A program made the position numbers and the translations under genes. The notes under the pieces are model-generated. The model saw nothing but the letters and a program-made list of their open reading frames with translations, had not been told where the DNA came from and made no database searches. Positions 49,701 through 61,226 of a DNA stretch of 64,000 bases are shown piece after piece. The DNA is taken from NCBI GenBank assembly GCA_022385755.1, contig MU278364.1, forward strand, positions 248,001 to 312,000, written 5' to 3'. Positions within the stretch are counted from its first letter, which is position 1. The number at the start of each line of letters is the position of its first letter. The stretch comes from Trametopsis cervina (lineage: Eukaryota; Basidiomycota; Agaricomycetes; Polyporales; Irpicaceae).

Positions 49701-51309
49701 ATGGCACAAGGGCTTCTAATACCAGCAGCAGAAGAGAATTATAAGGCCGCAATAGCGTTTGAAGCGGCGTACCAAGCTTCGAGTGACGAACATGTGTGGC
49801 CTTCCATGGACTTGATGTTCAGGAACAGAATAGACTTATGTGCGATCCTTTGATTTCTGTAGGCAAAACGTACTCTGCAGATGCTATGTGCAGAACACAA
49901 CAAAGCTGGCAAGGAGTTGCAGAGGAGGATTGAGAAGCTAAAGGAGGAAAATAAGGATCCGTCTTTGCCCCAAAAGCCCTTCAAATTAACACAGAATAAC
50001 GGCGGGAACTCCTCTCGTAATGGACCTCAGCCGGTACCCTCCACACCACCTAGCACTTCGATAAATCGACTCTCCGAATCACAGCAGGCTGTGGATGAAT
50101 CGTTCATGCTGTTAGGGCAAAAAGTGCGGTTCTTCACAAGGATTTCTCCCGAGTCCATTGCGCTAAATTACCCACAGAGCGAGCCAGGAGATGCCTTCAA
50201 TCATTTCTGGAAAATAACAGAAGGCATGCTGGACTATCTATCCCAACCTGTGGCCTTTGCCACTGCCCCACTTGCACCCCCAGAAACGAAGCCTTTATCT
50301 CGTGAAGGTACTGCGCTTAGTGATACAGAATTCGACGACCCTATCACCAAAACGTTAAACCGAGGTCTTGGGTTTATGAAAGCTGCGAGTTCGAGGATGC
50401 TGACGCGGCATGATTCGTCCGGAAATCTATCCTCAGACTCGGATAGCCGCCGGACTGGTATCAACAGTTTCCCGCCCAAACCTCAATCTATTGAAGATGA
50501 CTGGGACGATGATCTTGATGAAGGTATATTCTCTTGCGTCCCAATTCCTGTGTCACTGAATTGATAGCGTTCAAGGCGAAGGAATGGCTGATTCATTCTT
50601 CGTCATACCGTCAAAATCCGAGTTGCCTTTGGCCGCCCTGAAAAAGGAGAACGCCGCCCTAAAAGCCCAGCTGGAAGCGCAGCAAGCCAAACTCGCAAAC
50701 GCTGAGCGAATCATGAAGCAGAGGCAGGAGCAGGATCAGCATCTACGTGATAGTATCATGCTAGCTCGTAAAGAGGCATGTCTTCTTTCACCTGTTACTC
50801 ATAGCCGATGCTCATTTATTCCGTACAGGCTCAACGAGCGATGTCCTCATCTATAGCGCTTCGTCCCCAACCCTCTCCGGCAATAACGACCGCTAATCCC
50901 ACAAATGTACCAGCCATTCTTGCAACACCGCCGGGTCCGATCCCTGAGATCGCAGCCCTCAGTCTCAATGTGCAGCCAGTGACCCCGCCTGCGCCACCGA
51001 ATAGAGACAGAGAAGTTCAGCTCGTTCGTCGTATTCGGGAACTTGAGGAAGAACTAAGGGCTGTTCGAATAGATAATGAGAAGCAGGTATGTAGCATCTG
51101 TCGGTCATTCCTGTAGCCGCAAACCACAAAACGAATTGCCTTTACAGAAAGCAATGATTGTGAAGTTCCGTGAAAGATGGGAGAAGCTGAAGGACTCCGC
51201 AAAGAGGAAGAAAGAGGCAAAAGCAGCAGCCGAGACAACATCTGTCGTCAATGACAGGATAGACGAGGATCCGGAAGCTGAGGCCGAAGCTGAGAGAGCT
51301 GACCGATGA
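49701..51309 (+). CDS. MIT-like N-terminal, coiled-coil protein
   Basis: The first confident ATG is 49701 (MAQGLLIPAAEENYKAAIAF EAAYQASSDEH), which splices to AKRTLQMLCAEHNKAGKELQ RRIEKLKEENKDPSLPQ. Together these form a three-helix repeat resembling MIT domains (microtubule interacting and trafficking). A conserved-looking middle follows (VDESFMLLGQKVRFFTRISP ESIALNYPQ, HFWKITEGMLDYLSQPVAFA TAPL), then an acidic/Ser-rich linker, a Glu/Ala/Gln-rich coiled coil (LAALKKENAALKAQLEAQQA KLANAERIM), a Pro-rich segment, and a second coiled coil (QLVRRIRELEEELRAVRIDN, FRERWEKLKDSAKRKKEAKA). The stop TGA is at 51307-51309. The arrangement suggests an endosomal or trafficking scaffold, but this is inference. 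The acceptor after DDLDE is placed in TTCAAG because the nearer ATAG would lead to a stop. An additional 5' exon is possible. Confidence 0.7.
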
Positions 51310-51613
51310 AGCTCTTCCGTCTAATGCCAAAGCACACAGGCCAAGTCACGGAGACGCTATCGTCGGAGGAACCCTTGCACATGGCCGCTACGACTTCCTT
51401 TCTGTTGGATAATATGTATCACTAGTCCTTATGTACTACTAACATTCTGTCTGTGCAGCGGTGCCCTTCGCGATATGTATGTGGGAGTAGGTCGAGATAC
51501 GGCCACATCAGCGATTGAATATCTGATACGAGATGAGATGCAACATTCAAAATGCAAGCAAAGCCACATACTGTGGCAAGATCTTCATGCATCTTATTGC
51601 GCTACATGCATAT

Positions 51614-52259
51614 TTATGCAAACAGACCGAAGTCCACTATGTTCAGAGAGGATACTGCAGCGTCGAATTCATGCTCGGCGGTCGCGCGATGCTCTTCGTT
51701 AACGGCCCCGTCATCTGAAGTCCGCACGGGTATATTCATCGTCATCACAAGATCAACATTTTTGCTTGCTATCCGATACAATGCCAGATGAATGAATACT
51801 TCATCCGATGTTGTGCTGTTGAACTTTGGGACGGCCTGGATGCCATGGAGCACAACTGGAGGTGGTGTCTCGCCTTGGTGAGTAGTGCGAACGTCCACGT
51901 TCAGAACAGTCTTCGCCGTAGCGTCGTTATCGTGTGCTAGAGAATCAAAGTGGAATCTACAGGTTGATGCATTACTCAAGTAACAATCAAGAATTTATGG
52001 AATATAGACAAACTTAGCAGCTTCGGTCGCGTCGTCGGGCGCAACTCGTTCGAGCACTTCAACGATAATACTTGTGCTGGATTCCGGGTAGAGAAAGACT
52101 TCCTGGGTATCAGGCACTTGACGCAAATCTCTAGAGAATGCCATTGATCATTTACGTTTTATTGACAAGAGAAGAGCGCTGCACTGACGAAGCATCAATT
52201 AGCGTTCTTGGGAGGTTGAGAGTGATTGCGCCTCCAAAAAGTTCTCTTGATGAGGACAT
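51614..52259 (-). CDS. MOG1: MOG1, Ran-GTPase binding nuclear import factor
   Basis: Three exons (52189-52259, 52014-52130, 51614-51956) join exactly in frame to 176 residues. The N-terminus MSSSRELFGGAITLNLPRTL IDASDLRQVPDTQEVF matches the Mog1 pattern (yeast LYGGAITTVVPPGFIDAS...LREVPDTQEVY). Later motifs: SSTSIIVEVLERV, KFHFDSLAHD, VALYR-type strand VFIHLALYRIASKNVDLVMT MNIPV, and the C-terminus SSLNIVDFGLFA (yeast VDTSLFA). Mog1 binds Ran and stimulates nucleotide release in nuclear transport (known for the family). The length agrees (yeast 218 with an insertion, human about 186). It diverges from NDC80 over 252 bp. Confidence 0.93.
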
Positions 52260-52511
52260 TGCCCAAGATCTAGAATTCCAGGAAGAGTAAGTGTGATCAG
52301 GACCGGCCAATCATGTACGGTAGATAGCGGCGCACGTGACCCTGACGCGACGCGGAGCAGTTGTGTTTTCGCGTTGAACGCGTCCGACTGCGACCTCCCA
52401 TGACCACTCCCCGACCCTTACTCTGGGCTACTCTGACGACGCCATAGCTATTCCATCGTCACAGCGCATATTATACGCAACTTATTCACGAACCCTGGAA
52501 TCTTCCTCACA

Positions 52512-54866
52512 ATGGCTGACTTTCGACGTCGCTCAGTAATGCAGGCAGCTAATGACCCGTATGGCAATGGTCGAACCAATATCCCTGTTCCATCCACAAT
52601 AAAGAAAACATCACAACATGGACGCATGTCGATGTCAGGACCTGCTCTGCGCGCTCTACACCCAGTGGCTGCAGGTCCTGGACCTACCCCCAGGCAGTCC
52701 ATGATGCGCTCACAGAATCAAAACCCCCTGCTGATGAGTCTGAGCAAGCCGCATATTGGGCGTACCCCAGCAAGGTGAGCGGATGGAGATATGCACTTCG
52801 GACTTGCGCACTGAACATGAGGCGCGTAACGTCCAAGGGTCGGATTAACACGCCTGGATTTCACTGACTTTGTGCGACAGCAACCGGCGGATATCAGCTT
52901 GGGGAGGGGGCGCTCAAGCCTCTGCACCACCCCCTAGCCAGGCAACCAAGGATCCTCGACCCGTCAGAGAACGCTCATTTCAAGCCAAGATGCGCCAAGA
53001 TATCATAGACTGGCTCAGACAGAACGAGTACGACCTTAGTAATCAGGTTCTGCTGAACATAACGGCAAAGGCGTTTCGGGGGATTTTCGAACAACTAGTC
53101 TTATGTCTGGACCCGGACTGGCCGTTTGATCCCACCAAGAGACTGGAGGATGAGTTTATGCCCGCTCTCAAGGCTTTGCATTATCCTTTTAGTATCGATC
53201 TGAAGTGGCTGGCAGCCCCTGGAGCACAGCATGCCTGGCCCTGGCTTCTCGGTGCCCTACATTGGCTTGCAGAGCTTGGCAGGGTAAGCACCAATTCTAC
53301 TTGGTTGCGTGTAAGTCCTTACAAGCTGTACAGTCGAGGGAGAACTATCTGAGCAGCCAAGATCCTACTCTACAAGAGGTTGAACTTGTCCCTGACGAGT
53401 TTGATGACATGCATCATCACGAAGCTCTGGCGTTTGAGCACTATATTCATTCATATCAGTTGTTCTTGCAAGGAGCGGATCTCTTCCCAGAGCAAGAGCG
53501 TACCCTAGAAGAACGATATGGTAGGTGGTCCATCGCTTCCTTTACACATCCCTCTCATGTACAGGCACTCAGCTCGTAAGGATGAAAAGGTTGTCGCAGA
53601 CCTCCAACGCCACAAGGAGCGTTTGTCAGACGTCACAGCCGAATTGAAGAAGTTGAAGGAATCCGATGTGAGCTGGCAGACCACGCCCTTCTCGGTTTCC
53701 GTACTCACAGCGTATGTACACAGCCTCCCATAAGAGAGCTCGAAACAATGACTCGACATATGATCGCAGACAAGGCGAAATTCGAAGAAGTTGCCCTCTT
53801 CCACGAAAGTCGGAAGAACAAGCTTATCGACGCTATAGCACACGAGAACGCGGAAATCCAGCATTTCAGTACGTATATCAGGACCCCTGATCAGAGCTCT
53901 ACTAAGTCATTCATCTTAAAGCTATGGAGTTGGAAAGACTCCAAGCAGAACAGAGCAGACTAGAGGACATAGTCAAAGCGCAGAATCTCTCGCCCGAAGA
54001 AGTCCTTCGTATGAACACAGAACACGAGACTCTGACTAGAGATCTAGAGCACTTCAAGCACAAGATATCTGAATCGCATAAGTTGATTCATAAACTTGAA
54101 GTCGCTGTAGGGAAGAAGACATCGGATGCCGAAGAGGTCATAGATAACTACAATGGTTTGCTCACGACGCTCGGCCTCTTCCCGCCGCTGCCAGCACCAC
54201 TGGAGGACGTAAACCTTGGTTTGACCATCAACTCTGGAGCTTCTGACCCGTCTCAGCTCGTTATCGGGCCCAATCTGAAGACCGTCGTGAAGCCGACGTT
54301 GGGCAAGATAACGGAGCTCAAGAAGACCGAGAATGCTGAGATCGAGAGAGACAAAATCCGGTTAGATGATGAACTTGACAAGATAGTTGTCGCCTGTGAA
54401 AATAAGGAGCAGGATGTTGGCGAAATACTAAAGAAGGCGAACGCTATCAACGAGCAAGCGGAAGACCTCCGAGATGTGAGGGATTAAATTTGTTCCAATT
54501 GCGGGGAAACTGACAAATTTCCTTCCAATCTTGTTAGCGGGTACAACGAGAAGGTGCACTGGGTGCAGCCGAGGTAGATAGGCTCGAGAACGCCCTCGCA
54601 CAAGCACGGTCTGCTGCCATGACAAATGGAGTTGGTGTGAAAACCAGACTCCATGCGTTGCAGATTGCGTAAGTCATCCAGGATCGGTTAAACGGCTTCA
54701 GCTGACCGTATTCGTATGCAGATATTCGGAACAAGTGGACAAAGTAAATCGCATACGAGACGAGACTGTTCGTGCTATTATCAAGAACAGCAGCGAAGTT
54801 GTCATGTTCAAGGAAGAAGTCTCCAAGCAACTGAAGCAGGTTCACGACTTTGCTGAAACGAACTAG
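52512..54866 (+). CDS. NDC80: NDC80 outer-kinetochore microtubule-binding protein
   Basis: Component of the Ndc80 complex that couples kinetochores to microtubules. The basic N-terminal tail (MADFRRRSVMQAANDPYGNG, KTSQHGRMSMS, SNRRISAWGGG) contains several [RK]x[ST] sites typical of Aurora/Ipl1 targets. The calponin-homology domain follows: RERSFQAKMRQDIIDWLRQN EYDLSNQVLLNITAKAFRGI FEQL, LDPDWPFDPTKRLEDEFMPA, and LKALHYPFSIDLKWLAAPGA QHAWPWLLGALHWLAEL. The rest is coiled coil with a break (NYNGLLTTLGLFPPLP) equivalent to the Ndc80 loop region. The protein ends KEEVSKQLKQVHDFAETN, TAG at 54864-54866. About nine short introns. The domain order and the strongly conserved CH segment leave little doubt. 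Confidence 0.95.
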
Positions 54867-55478
54867 CGTCCTGCATGGTTTCATCGATTTCGAATCCCCT
54901 TTCGCGTTGTATATTTCATTACATCCATATATTGCCCACACGTTGTATTCTCTTCCCACTTTCGATCCGCTTATAGGGCTCCGGCATCACATTGTTGTAT
55001 ACCACATTCCATCAATATTCTATCGTATCCTAAGTATATTCCCACTGAGACGAGCACAGTTGAACAGACAACAAGATGCTATTGTGCAACAGGTGTATAG
55101 AGAACAAGGCATGTCACTATCGTATGGCTACAGGTGGGAGCTGAGTACAACATTGTACTAATCATGGCTACAGTGTTACGAGCGTGCGTGAAAGGTATCT
55201 AAGTTACAGAACAAGAACAAGAACAACAACAGACAAGATGAAAGTTCGGTACAACACAAATCCCGTACAGAAAGTTTGATAGCGAAGCGTGAAGATTAAG
55301 TGGACAACAATCCCAAGGATTAGTAAAGATGTAGATGCAAGATATTAAGTGGACGAAGAGGAGCAGTCGGCTTGAGAATGTAGAAGGTCTAGAAACGAGC
55401 CAAGATGCGAATGGTTGAAATGGAAGGTGATTAAAATGCTTGAGTCCGTTCAAAGCCTGGCCGGGTTCACCGTGGTAT
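54867..55478. other. Convergent 3' region NDC80 / carboxylesterase
   Basis: About 610 bp with only short frames. AT-rich, with an AAGAACAAGAACAAGAACAA CAAC run at about 55210-55230 (top-strand view). Likely 3' UTRs of both neighbours. Confidence 0.5.
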
Positions 55479-57440
55479 TCAAATATCGAACACCTGGTAG
55501 TCGTAAGGGACAGCATTCCCGAAGAAAGACGGGTCGCAGCCACCAGGTGCGATCTCGCCAGTACCGCCGAGTGCCAGAGCATGCACGTTGTCGGTGGTAG
55601 CAACATTCCAAGTCGCGAAGCCGGCAGCGTTGGGGTTTCCATTGTTCAGGAAAGCCTTGTATCTGGCCTGCATCTCCTTGACGAGCGCAGACTGTTGTGC
55701 GTTGGGGCTCGGGACGGTTCCAAACTGGAAGCAGGGCTTGTCAGATCTCGTCATGCAGTGCTGTATGAAGGCGAGTACTTACGACAATTTCGATATCGTC
55801 CTGATGGCAGATGATACCAGGCTCGGTGCAGAATTCAACGCCGCTGTTGCCGGGGTAACTGGCACCCACATCGTATAGACCGACGAACGCCTTCCCTCCG
55901 TGGCCGACCCAGTTTCTGGCAAAAGTCCACGTAGGGCAACGCCAAATCTGGTCTGTTCCGAGCTTCTCCAACACTGGGCGCTGGTCCTCATCCGAAGAGC
56001 TGTTCAAAGCGGCATAATTGGAGTTGTCGAGGATTTTCGTTGACCCATCGTCTCCGAAGCTGGAAGAGAGCGTCGAGACGTACGTGCTGGCTGTGATGGC
56101 GGGGACACTGCCAAAGATGGATAAACCGGCCTCATTCTTGACTGTTGAGAGGAGGATGGGTTTCGAGACAGAGGGGAAGGGCGCCGTGGAGTCCAATGGC
56201 GTGGTAATGAGCGATCCGTCTTTTACCAGGCGAATAGGCTCGCCGATACCAGTGGAAAGATCAAGCGTCATGGCGGTGTTGATGAGGTTCTGTTGCGCAT
56301 CAAGAATATCGTCGAGAGACTGGCTGTTCCAGCACGCAGTGTCCGAGGCCGAGCAGGAGAAGAGCCCGTTGAAGTACGACTGCAGGGTCTGTTGAGTGCC
56401 GGTGGACAGGAAACCGTAATCCTTTGTACAAGTTAAGTTCTAATCAGAACACACGAAACGTATAAGAACATACCATGGGATCTGACTGAAGGATAGCAGA
56501 CTGGAACAAAGACGATGCAGACGGTATGGCAAGTAGTCCGCGGATCATGTTCGCTCCAGAGCTCTGCCCGGCGACGGTGATCTTGGAAGCGCTGCCACCA
56601 AAGCTGGGGAGAACCTTCTGTAGGAAGTGAAGGGCAGTAACGATATCGCTTGCACCCAGATTAGTCTTCCCGCTGGGTGCCATTAGCCCGAGCTGTGGCA
56701 GGCGATAGAGGTTATTCGGTGGCTCCACAAAGCATAGAAGTCAACTCACTGCACCCAGGCGGTATTGCACAACCACGACGATGGAATTTGTTGCAACAGC
56801 GAGATTAGAGCCATCCAAACCCGGCCCTGTAGCGGATCCCATTGTAAAAGAGCCCCCGTGAATCCTGCGGGGAAATACATCAGTTGATTGTTACGGAGCC
56901 GGAATAACTTGACGGAAAGAAGCTTACCACATCAAGCTCGGCGCGTTACTGCCAGGGTTGATTGTGCTTGGTACGTAAATAAGCATCGACAAACAATCTT
57001 CATTGAAGGCAGAAGAGTCGATCCCCGGCTGCGGACATGCAAGTGGGAGCTGAGAAGGGTCTGTGTTGGAAGCCCTATTGTCCTCAGGAAGTCAGCAACT
57101 ATCGGTCTCGACAATAATCGGTAAACACCCACGGGAGCTTCCATGAAGACACAACGGACGAATCTTTCCAGCGCGCGGCTTCACCATACTTTACGGCATA
57201 TCGAACGACATTAGCCGTACCAGTGACGCCCAGAGCCGAACCGAGGGGAGTGTTGACAGTAGGGTTGTTCGTGCCGTCCCTAGGGCATAGGATTTTTTGC
57301 ACGATTGGAATAGGGAGACGGCACAGAATCCCTTTTGCTGTTACCGGCGCAGGAGGGTAGAATGGATTTGGGCGACCTGTCGGGAAGGCAGACGTTGTGG
57401 CAAGCAGCAGCGAAAAGACGAGAGCAACGAAAGCGATCAT
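55479..57440 (-). CDS. Secreted type-B carboxylesterase/lipase
   Basis: The start at 57440 gives a classical signal peptide (MIAFVALVFSLLLATTSAFP). The alpha/beta-hydrolase core follows: NEDCLSMLIYVPSTINPGSN, oxyanion region IHGGSFTMGSA, VVVVQYRLG, the nucleophile elbow TVAGQSSGANMIRGLLAIPS (GxSxG; Ser in GQSSG, where most type-B enzymes have GESAG), VKNEAGLSIFG with the probable acid, and CHQDDIEIVFG with the catalytic His. Cys residues around FSCSASDTACWN suggest a disulphide. The last residues are ...GNAVPYDYQVFDI. The product is about 560 residues over roughly six exons. Fungal enzymes of this type hydrolyse carboxylic esters such as triglycerides and sterol esters; the substrate is not predictable from sequence. 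Convergent with NDC80. Confidence 0.92.
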
Positions 57441-58642
57441 GGTGAATTATAGCTTGCGATAATATAGCCTATGTCGAGAGTTCCGTCTATGAGGTGGTCT
57501 TGCAGAACTCTAGGGAGTCGCTGCTGCTGCTTGAGGATGAATAGCGACCACTTGCGCCTTTAAATACGTGGAGAGAGCGACTGTTCGTTCCTGGTGGTCT
57601 AGAGCACCTGTCAGGACGTAGTTGGTAGTGGAAGGAAGATTGGAAGGAAGAAGATATTGCAGAGGCAAGCTCACATGCCCGCGCGACGTGATATACATCT
57701 AGAGAACAATGCAGGACGGAGTTGTCACGGATGCCCATCAGCTATAAGCGCTTAATATATAGCAAAGATCAACACACGAGGCTCGCAACTACCACAACTG
57801 CCTAAAGGGGAAATCACCTTGTTCTAGTTTTAGTAGCGCGTCCGGCTTGCTATGCAGGAATCCGAGTGGAAAGCGTGATGTGCTCAATAAAATCTATCGT
57901 CATGTGCCGATTATCTGCCAGAAGCTGGGCAATCTTGTACCTGATAACATGCAACCCTTGAAGCCCTGCATATCGTAAGGTACAGATGTCGGTGATCCAT
58001 CAGTAGCAGGATAAGGTACACGACAATTACAGCCGTTTACCAAACGATAGGCGGGTCGTGATTAAAACATACACAGGCGGACTGAGTCGGTGTGAGAATG
58101 TCGTCACGTGCTCGCGTAGATTGGGGCATTCTCATTCGTCCGTCCAGGCGGCAGGCGGCGGCAGAAGCTGATTTTGAAGACTCAGCCGCTACTCAGCTGA
58201 ATTCCGACTGTGTGTGTGTTTCATCACACCCGCCTATCGTTTGGTAAACGGCTGTAACGACGTACCTGTGACCTCCCATGCCGTAGGCAATCAACGAGGT
58301 TGAATGCTGCTGAAACGGCCTTCAGTAAGCACAACTTATCGTAGGCGTGACCTATCGGAACAGCATCATGAGAAGCCAAGTACGGATGATCTCTATGATC
58401 CCATTTCGCCAACAAGGCTGAAGAACAGCCATGGAAACGTCTCTCTTCAGACTATATACGCTCAATTGCACTGCGGACTTGATTGCAAATCCGCGGGCCA
58501 ATGTTGGCATTCCGCCGAATACAACCTCCTCAGACCTATTCAAACATGTAACTCGAAAGCTATATTTATAGAGAAGAAGCACGACGCTACTCTTATTTCA
58601 AGGCCCGGTACTCTGAAGCGTTGAATGGCTTATCTTGTTCTC
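57441..58642. other. Intergenic region with an inverted-repeat element
   Basis: 1.2 kb between two minus-strand genes. Apart from the 58028-58257 element it holds only short frames with no support. It includes the carboxylesterase promoter (TTTAAATA at about 57560 on this strand may be a TATA-like element, roughly 120 bp upstream) and the dioxygenase 3' flank. Confidence 0.5.
58028..58257. repeat. 230-bp element with 27-bp perfect terminal inverted repeats
   Basis: The left arm 58029-58055 (starting ACAGCCGTTTACCAAACGAT) and the right arm 58229-58255 are exact reverse complements over 27 bp. Similarity extends a few bases outward (TTACAG/CTGTAA) and inward (TCGTGAT/ATCACA). The arms enclose about 173 bp without coding capacity. 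The size and structure are like a MITE or a large hairpin. A target-site duplication is not obvious. Confidence 0.85.
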
Positions 58643-59565
58643 CTACGCATTCATACGGATTTCTGCCTCGGCGCCGGCGATGACCGCAGCGTTCACGCCA
58701 AGTTCAGCCAGCGTTGTATTCCACCACTTGATTATTTCCAGCATGCCTGCATCATCAGAAGATAATTTAGGCAGATCCATAAAGTCCTCCTTTGTTGTCC
58801 AGCAATGGAGCATATTTGAAGGACGTGTTGAACGGATGAAGTTCAAGCTAAAGGGAATACGGGATGAAGTCAGCGACAGAGGTAAGGAACAAGCACTTAC
58901 AAGTCAGTGTTCATCTCTGAAGAGTCGTTCCCCCGACACACATACAGTTGCGTTGTGAGTTCGCTGAACTTGCCGTCGGGATCCGTAAGTATGAGGTGCA
59001 TATGGCCGGCACGGCGATGATCAGCTGGGCCGTATTTGCCGGGGACCACGGTAAGTATCTCGATGTCACCTTGTTCATTGGTCTTGAACTTTCCTCGCAG
59101 CATATATGTCGAGGTAGAGTACACGCCTGCAGTGTCCGCCTGCCACCAGTCAAATTGTGCGTTCTTCACGGGCTCGCCAGACGGGCCACGGATGTGTAAT
59201 GTCAACAGCAAGGGGCTGTTCTCTTAATATCGCGCGCCATCAGAATGGACATCGCCATACGTATAGTAGAATACGCACTCTGTAGTTCTTCTCCGCTGGC
59301 TAGAATGATCTTGCCGTCCTCAAACTCGCGTTGAGGGGCACCAATAAGATAATAAGGACCTATGGTTATGTGTCAGAACACCGGCGCCGGGGATGATGAA
59401 GTGCTCGCCTTCCATATCAGCTGCAGGATTCTGTGCCCCTTTCCACCATGTCCAAAGTAGCGGGTTCTCTTTGGTAACGAGACATCCAAGATAGCGTACG
59501 GCGGAGAGCACTTTGATAGGCAAGGTTATTGGCGGAGATGGCGCAAAGACACGGTGTTCCACCAT
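58643..59565 (-). CDS. Intradiol ring-cleavage dioxygenase
   Basis: Four exons (59382-59565, 59279-59359, 58901-59222, 58643-58847) join to 263 residues. The core shows GPYYLIGAPQREFEDGKIIL, LLLTLHIRGPSGEPVKNAQF, DWWQADTAGVYSTSTYMLRG KF, GDIEILTVVPGKYGPADHRR AGHMHLIL and TQLYVCRGND. Tyr in GPYYL, Tyr in PGKYG, and the two His of GHMHL fit the 2-Tyr/2-His iron(III) site of catechol/hydroxyquinol dioxygenases, which open catechol-type rings between the hydroxyls. The Arg before the first His is replaced by a DHRRAGHMH context, a slight departure from RPAHIH. There is no signal peptide. The first and second exons are joined only if a 22-nt intron (59360-59381) is removed; otherwise the frame is shifted. 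The gene is probably involved in aromatic catabolism, but the substrate is not known. Confidence 0.75.
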
Positions 59566-61226
59566 GGTGAAGGTCGAGCTGCGAGAAAGCGAGAGTCACT
59601 GGAGTACTCGAATGGCATACTGAGTGCAGTTATCTATAGGCCCTGCTTCCCATGATACAAAGCACACTTGATACCCAGTCAGCCGTCCCTAGTCAAGAGA
59701 ACACTAAAGAGCCCGCTGTACATGATTCTGTTGAATGGTACACGTAGCGATCCGAGTCCTCGCACATCGAGAACCAAGTCTCTTTCATTCAAAACGCTGA
59801 AAATAGAGTAATATATACCGTCTATTACCTCACGAGGTTGGAGAACGCTGGTTTGTGAGAAAGAGAGAGTAATAGCCCGACCTTATTTATGCAGTTGTAG
59901 TTTCGTTGTCTGGATGTTCAATGATTATATATCATGATTGGTACATGCAAAGCCTTGGTCTAGAAGAATATCCAGTAAGCAGTTCACAGTGAAGAGCGAT
60001 CGTCGCTGCCGAGTTCAGTAGGCCGCCGCCGAAGCTGCCGACGCACCGCTCACTTGTCGGGCACGTGATATGCTTCCACGTTTTGATCCTTCACCCACTT
60101 TCGAATATGGCTGTGCAACAGACTGTCCAGCCCACCGTAACGCTGTAGAGATTCCCAGTTGTTGCACGATGAAGCCGGTGTCGGGTAGAACTAACTTGAC
60201 TGGCCTGCTGCGCCCTTCGTGCGAGTAAACTACTGTGCCGTCTAGCCTTACGTGGCCTACCTGTTGTGAGTGCCGCTCTTGAAACTCGTCATTCACATTA
60301 CTGTTCGCCATCTTGTGGGCTCAACTTTTCTGTCTCTCATAGCAGCAAATCGTAAGTGCGTAATCAAACAAAAGCAGGGAGCTATCACTGATATTATCAT
60401 TGGTTGAACCCACCAGAAATGCGATAACTGCAAGTTTCCCATTGCGTCGGGATTGGGCACGTTCATGGGAACGATTTGGGACCTTTCGTGCGAAAGACCT
60501 CCTTGACTTGGTCTCATCAAATCAAAATATGCGCCTGCAGTCAGGTTCACAACCTCGCTAATGTGGAAATAGCGACAGCAGGCAGTGGAGCGATGCTGCT
60601 CGCCATGGATGTCGCCGTCCGTATCAGCAGCGTTTCCACACCGGTGGGAGGAAGCCTTCCGGCTACAATGCTCGCTGCGCCTCTCTGGGCAAAATTGACC
60701 GCTTACCGTGTCATTGGTTGCCGCCGTAAGTACCATCTTCCGTCTTGTCGGAAGACCTGGCTGACACCTCCCGTTTCATGACCCAAGTCTTTGGCACAGC
60801 AACCATCGTTAATTTGTAAACGACTGCAATCAGACCCCTGGTGTGGGCAAAACTCTCCTCAATTGACCTAGGCACAACTTGTATCCCTGTGGCTCGGTAG
60901 GCAATGCAATCCGTCCCGATGGTTTGCGCGCGGAGTCAGCTCGCCTGTGGATCTCTTGCAAGTGATCCTGTGAGTCCTCCGGGCTGGATACACATGGACC
61001 AGACCTATCGGATATGCAGGCACTGTCCATCGTGCGATCAAGTAGCCATTCGTGTGCCGGTGCCAGTACCGCGCTCCTGTGACTGGGGTGCCGGCTCCTC
61101 ACTCAGTCTGCTATATAAGCACCACTGTGTTGGGCGTATTTCGGTGGCTCAGATCCCCACGTTCTACTCCTCACCCTTGAGGCAACCTCGTACACCCACC
61201 TTACTTAAGAATAACTCGAGATTAAG
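59566..61226. other. Intergenic region with unsupported open frames
   Basis: 1.66 kb. The minus-strand frame 60015-60311 (98 codons, MANSNVNDEFQERHSQQVGH ...) has a slightly coding-like start and an Ala/Ser-rich end, but no family and no splice partners, so it is recorded only as a possible small gene or relic. The other frames overlap without support. The right end carries the TATA box of the TmpA-like gene. Confidence 0.4.
61112..61118 (+). promoter_or_regulatory. TATA box of the TmpA-like gene
   Basis: TATATAA at 61112-61118, 109 bp before the start codon at 61227. The spacing is plausible for a fungal promoter with a short leader. Confidence 0.55.

Noticed and set aside
60293..60736. 147-codon minus-strand frame upstream of the TmpA-like gene
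   Set aside because: No homology impression, no splice partners, composition like neighbouring non-coding DNA.
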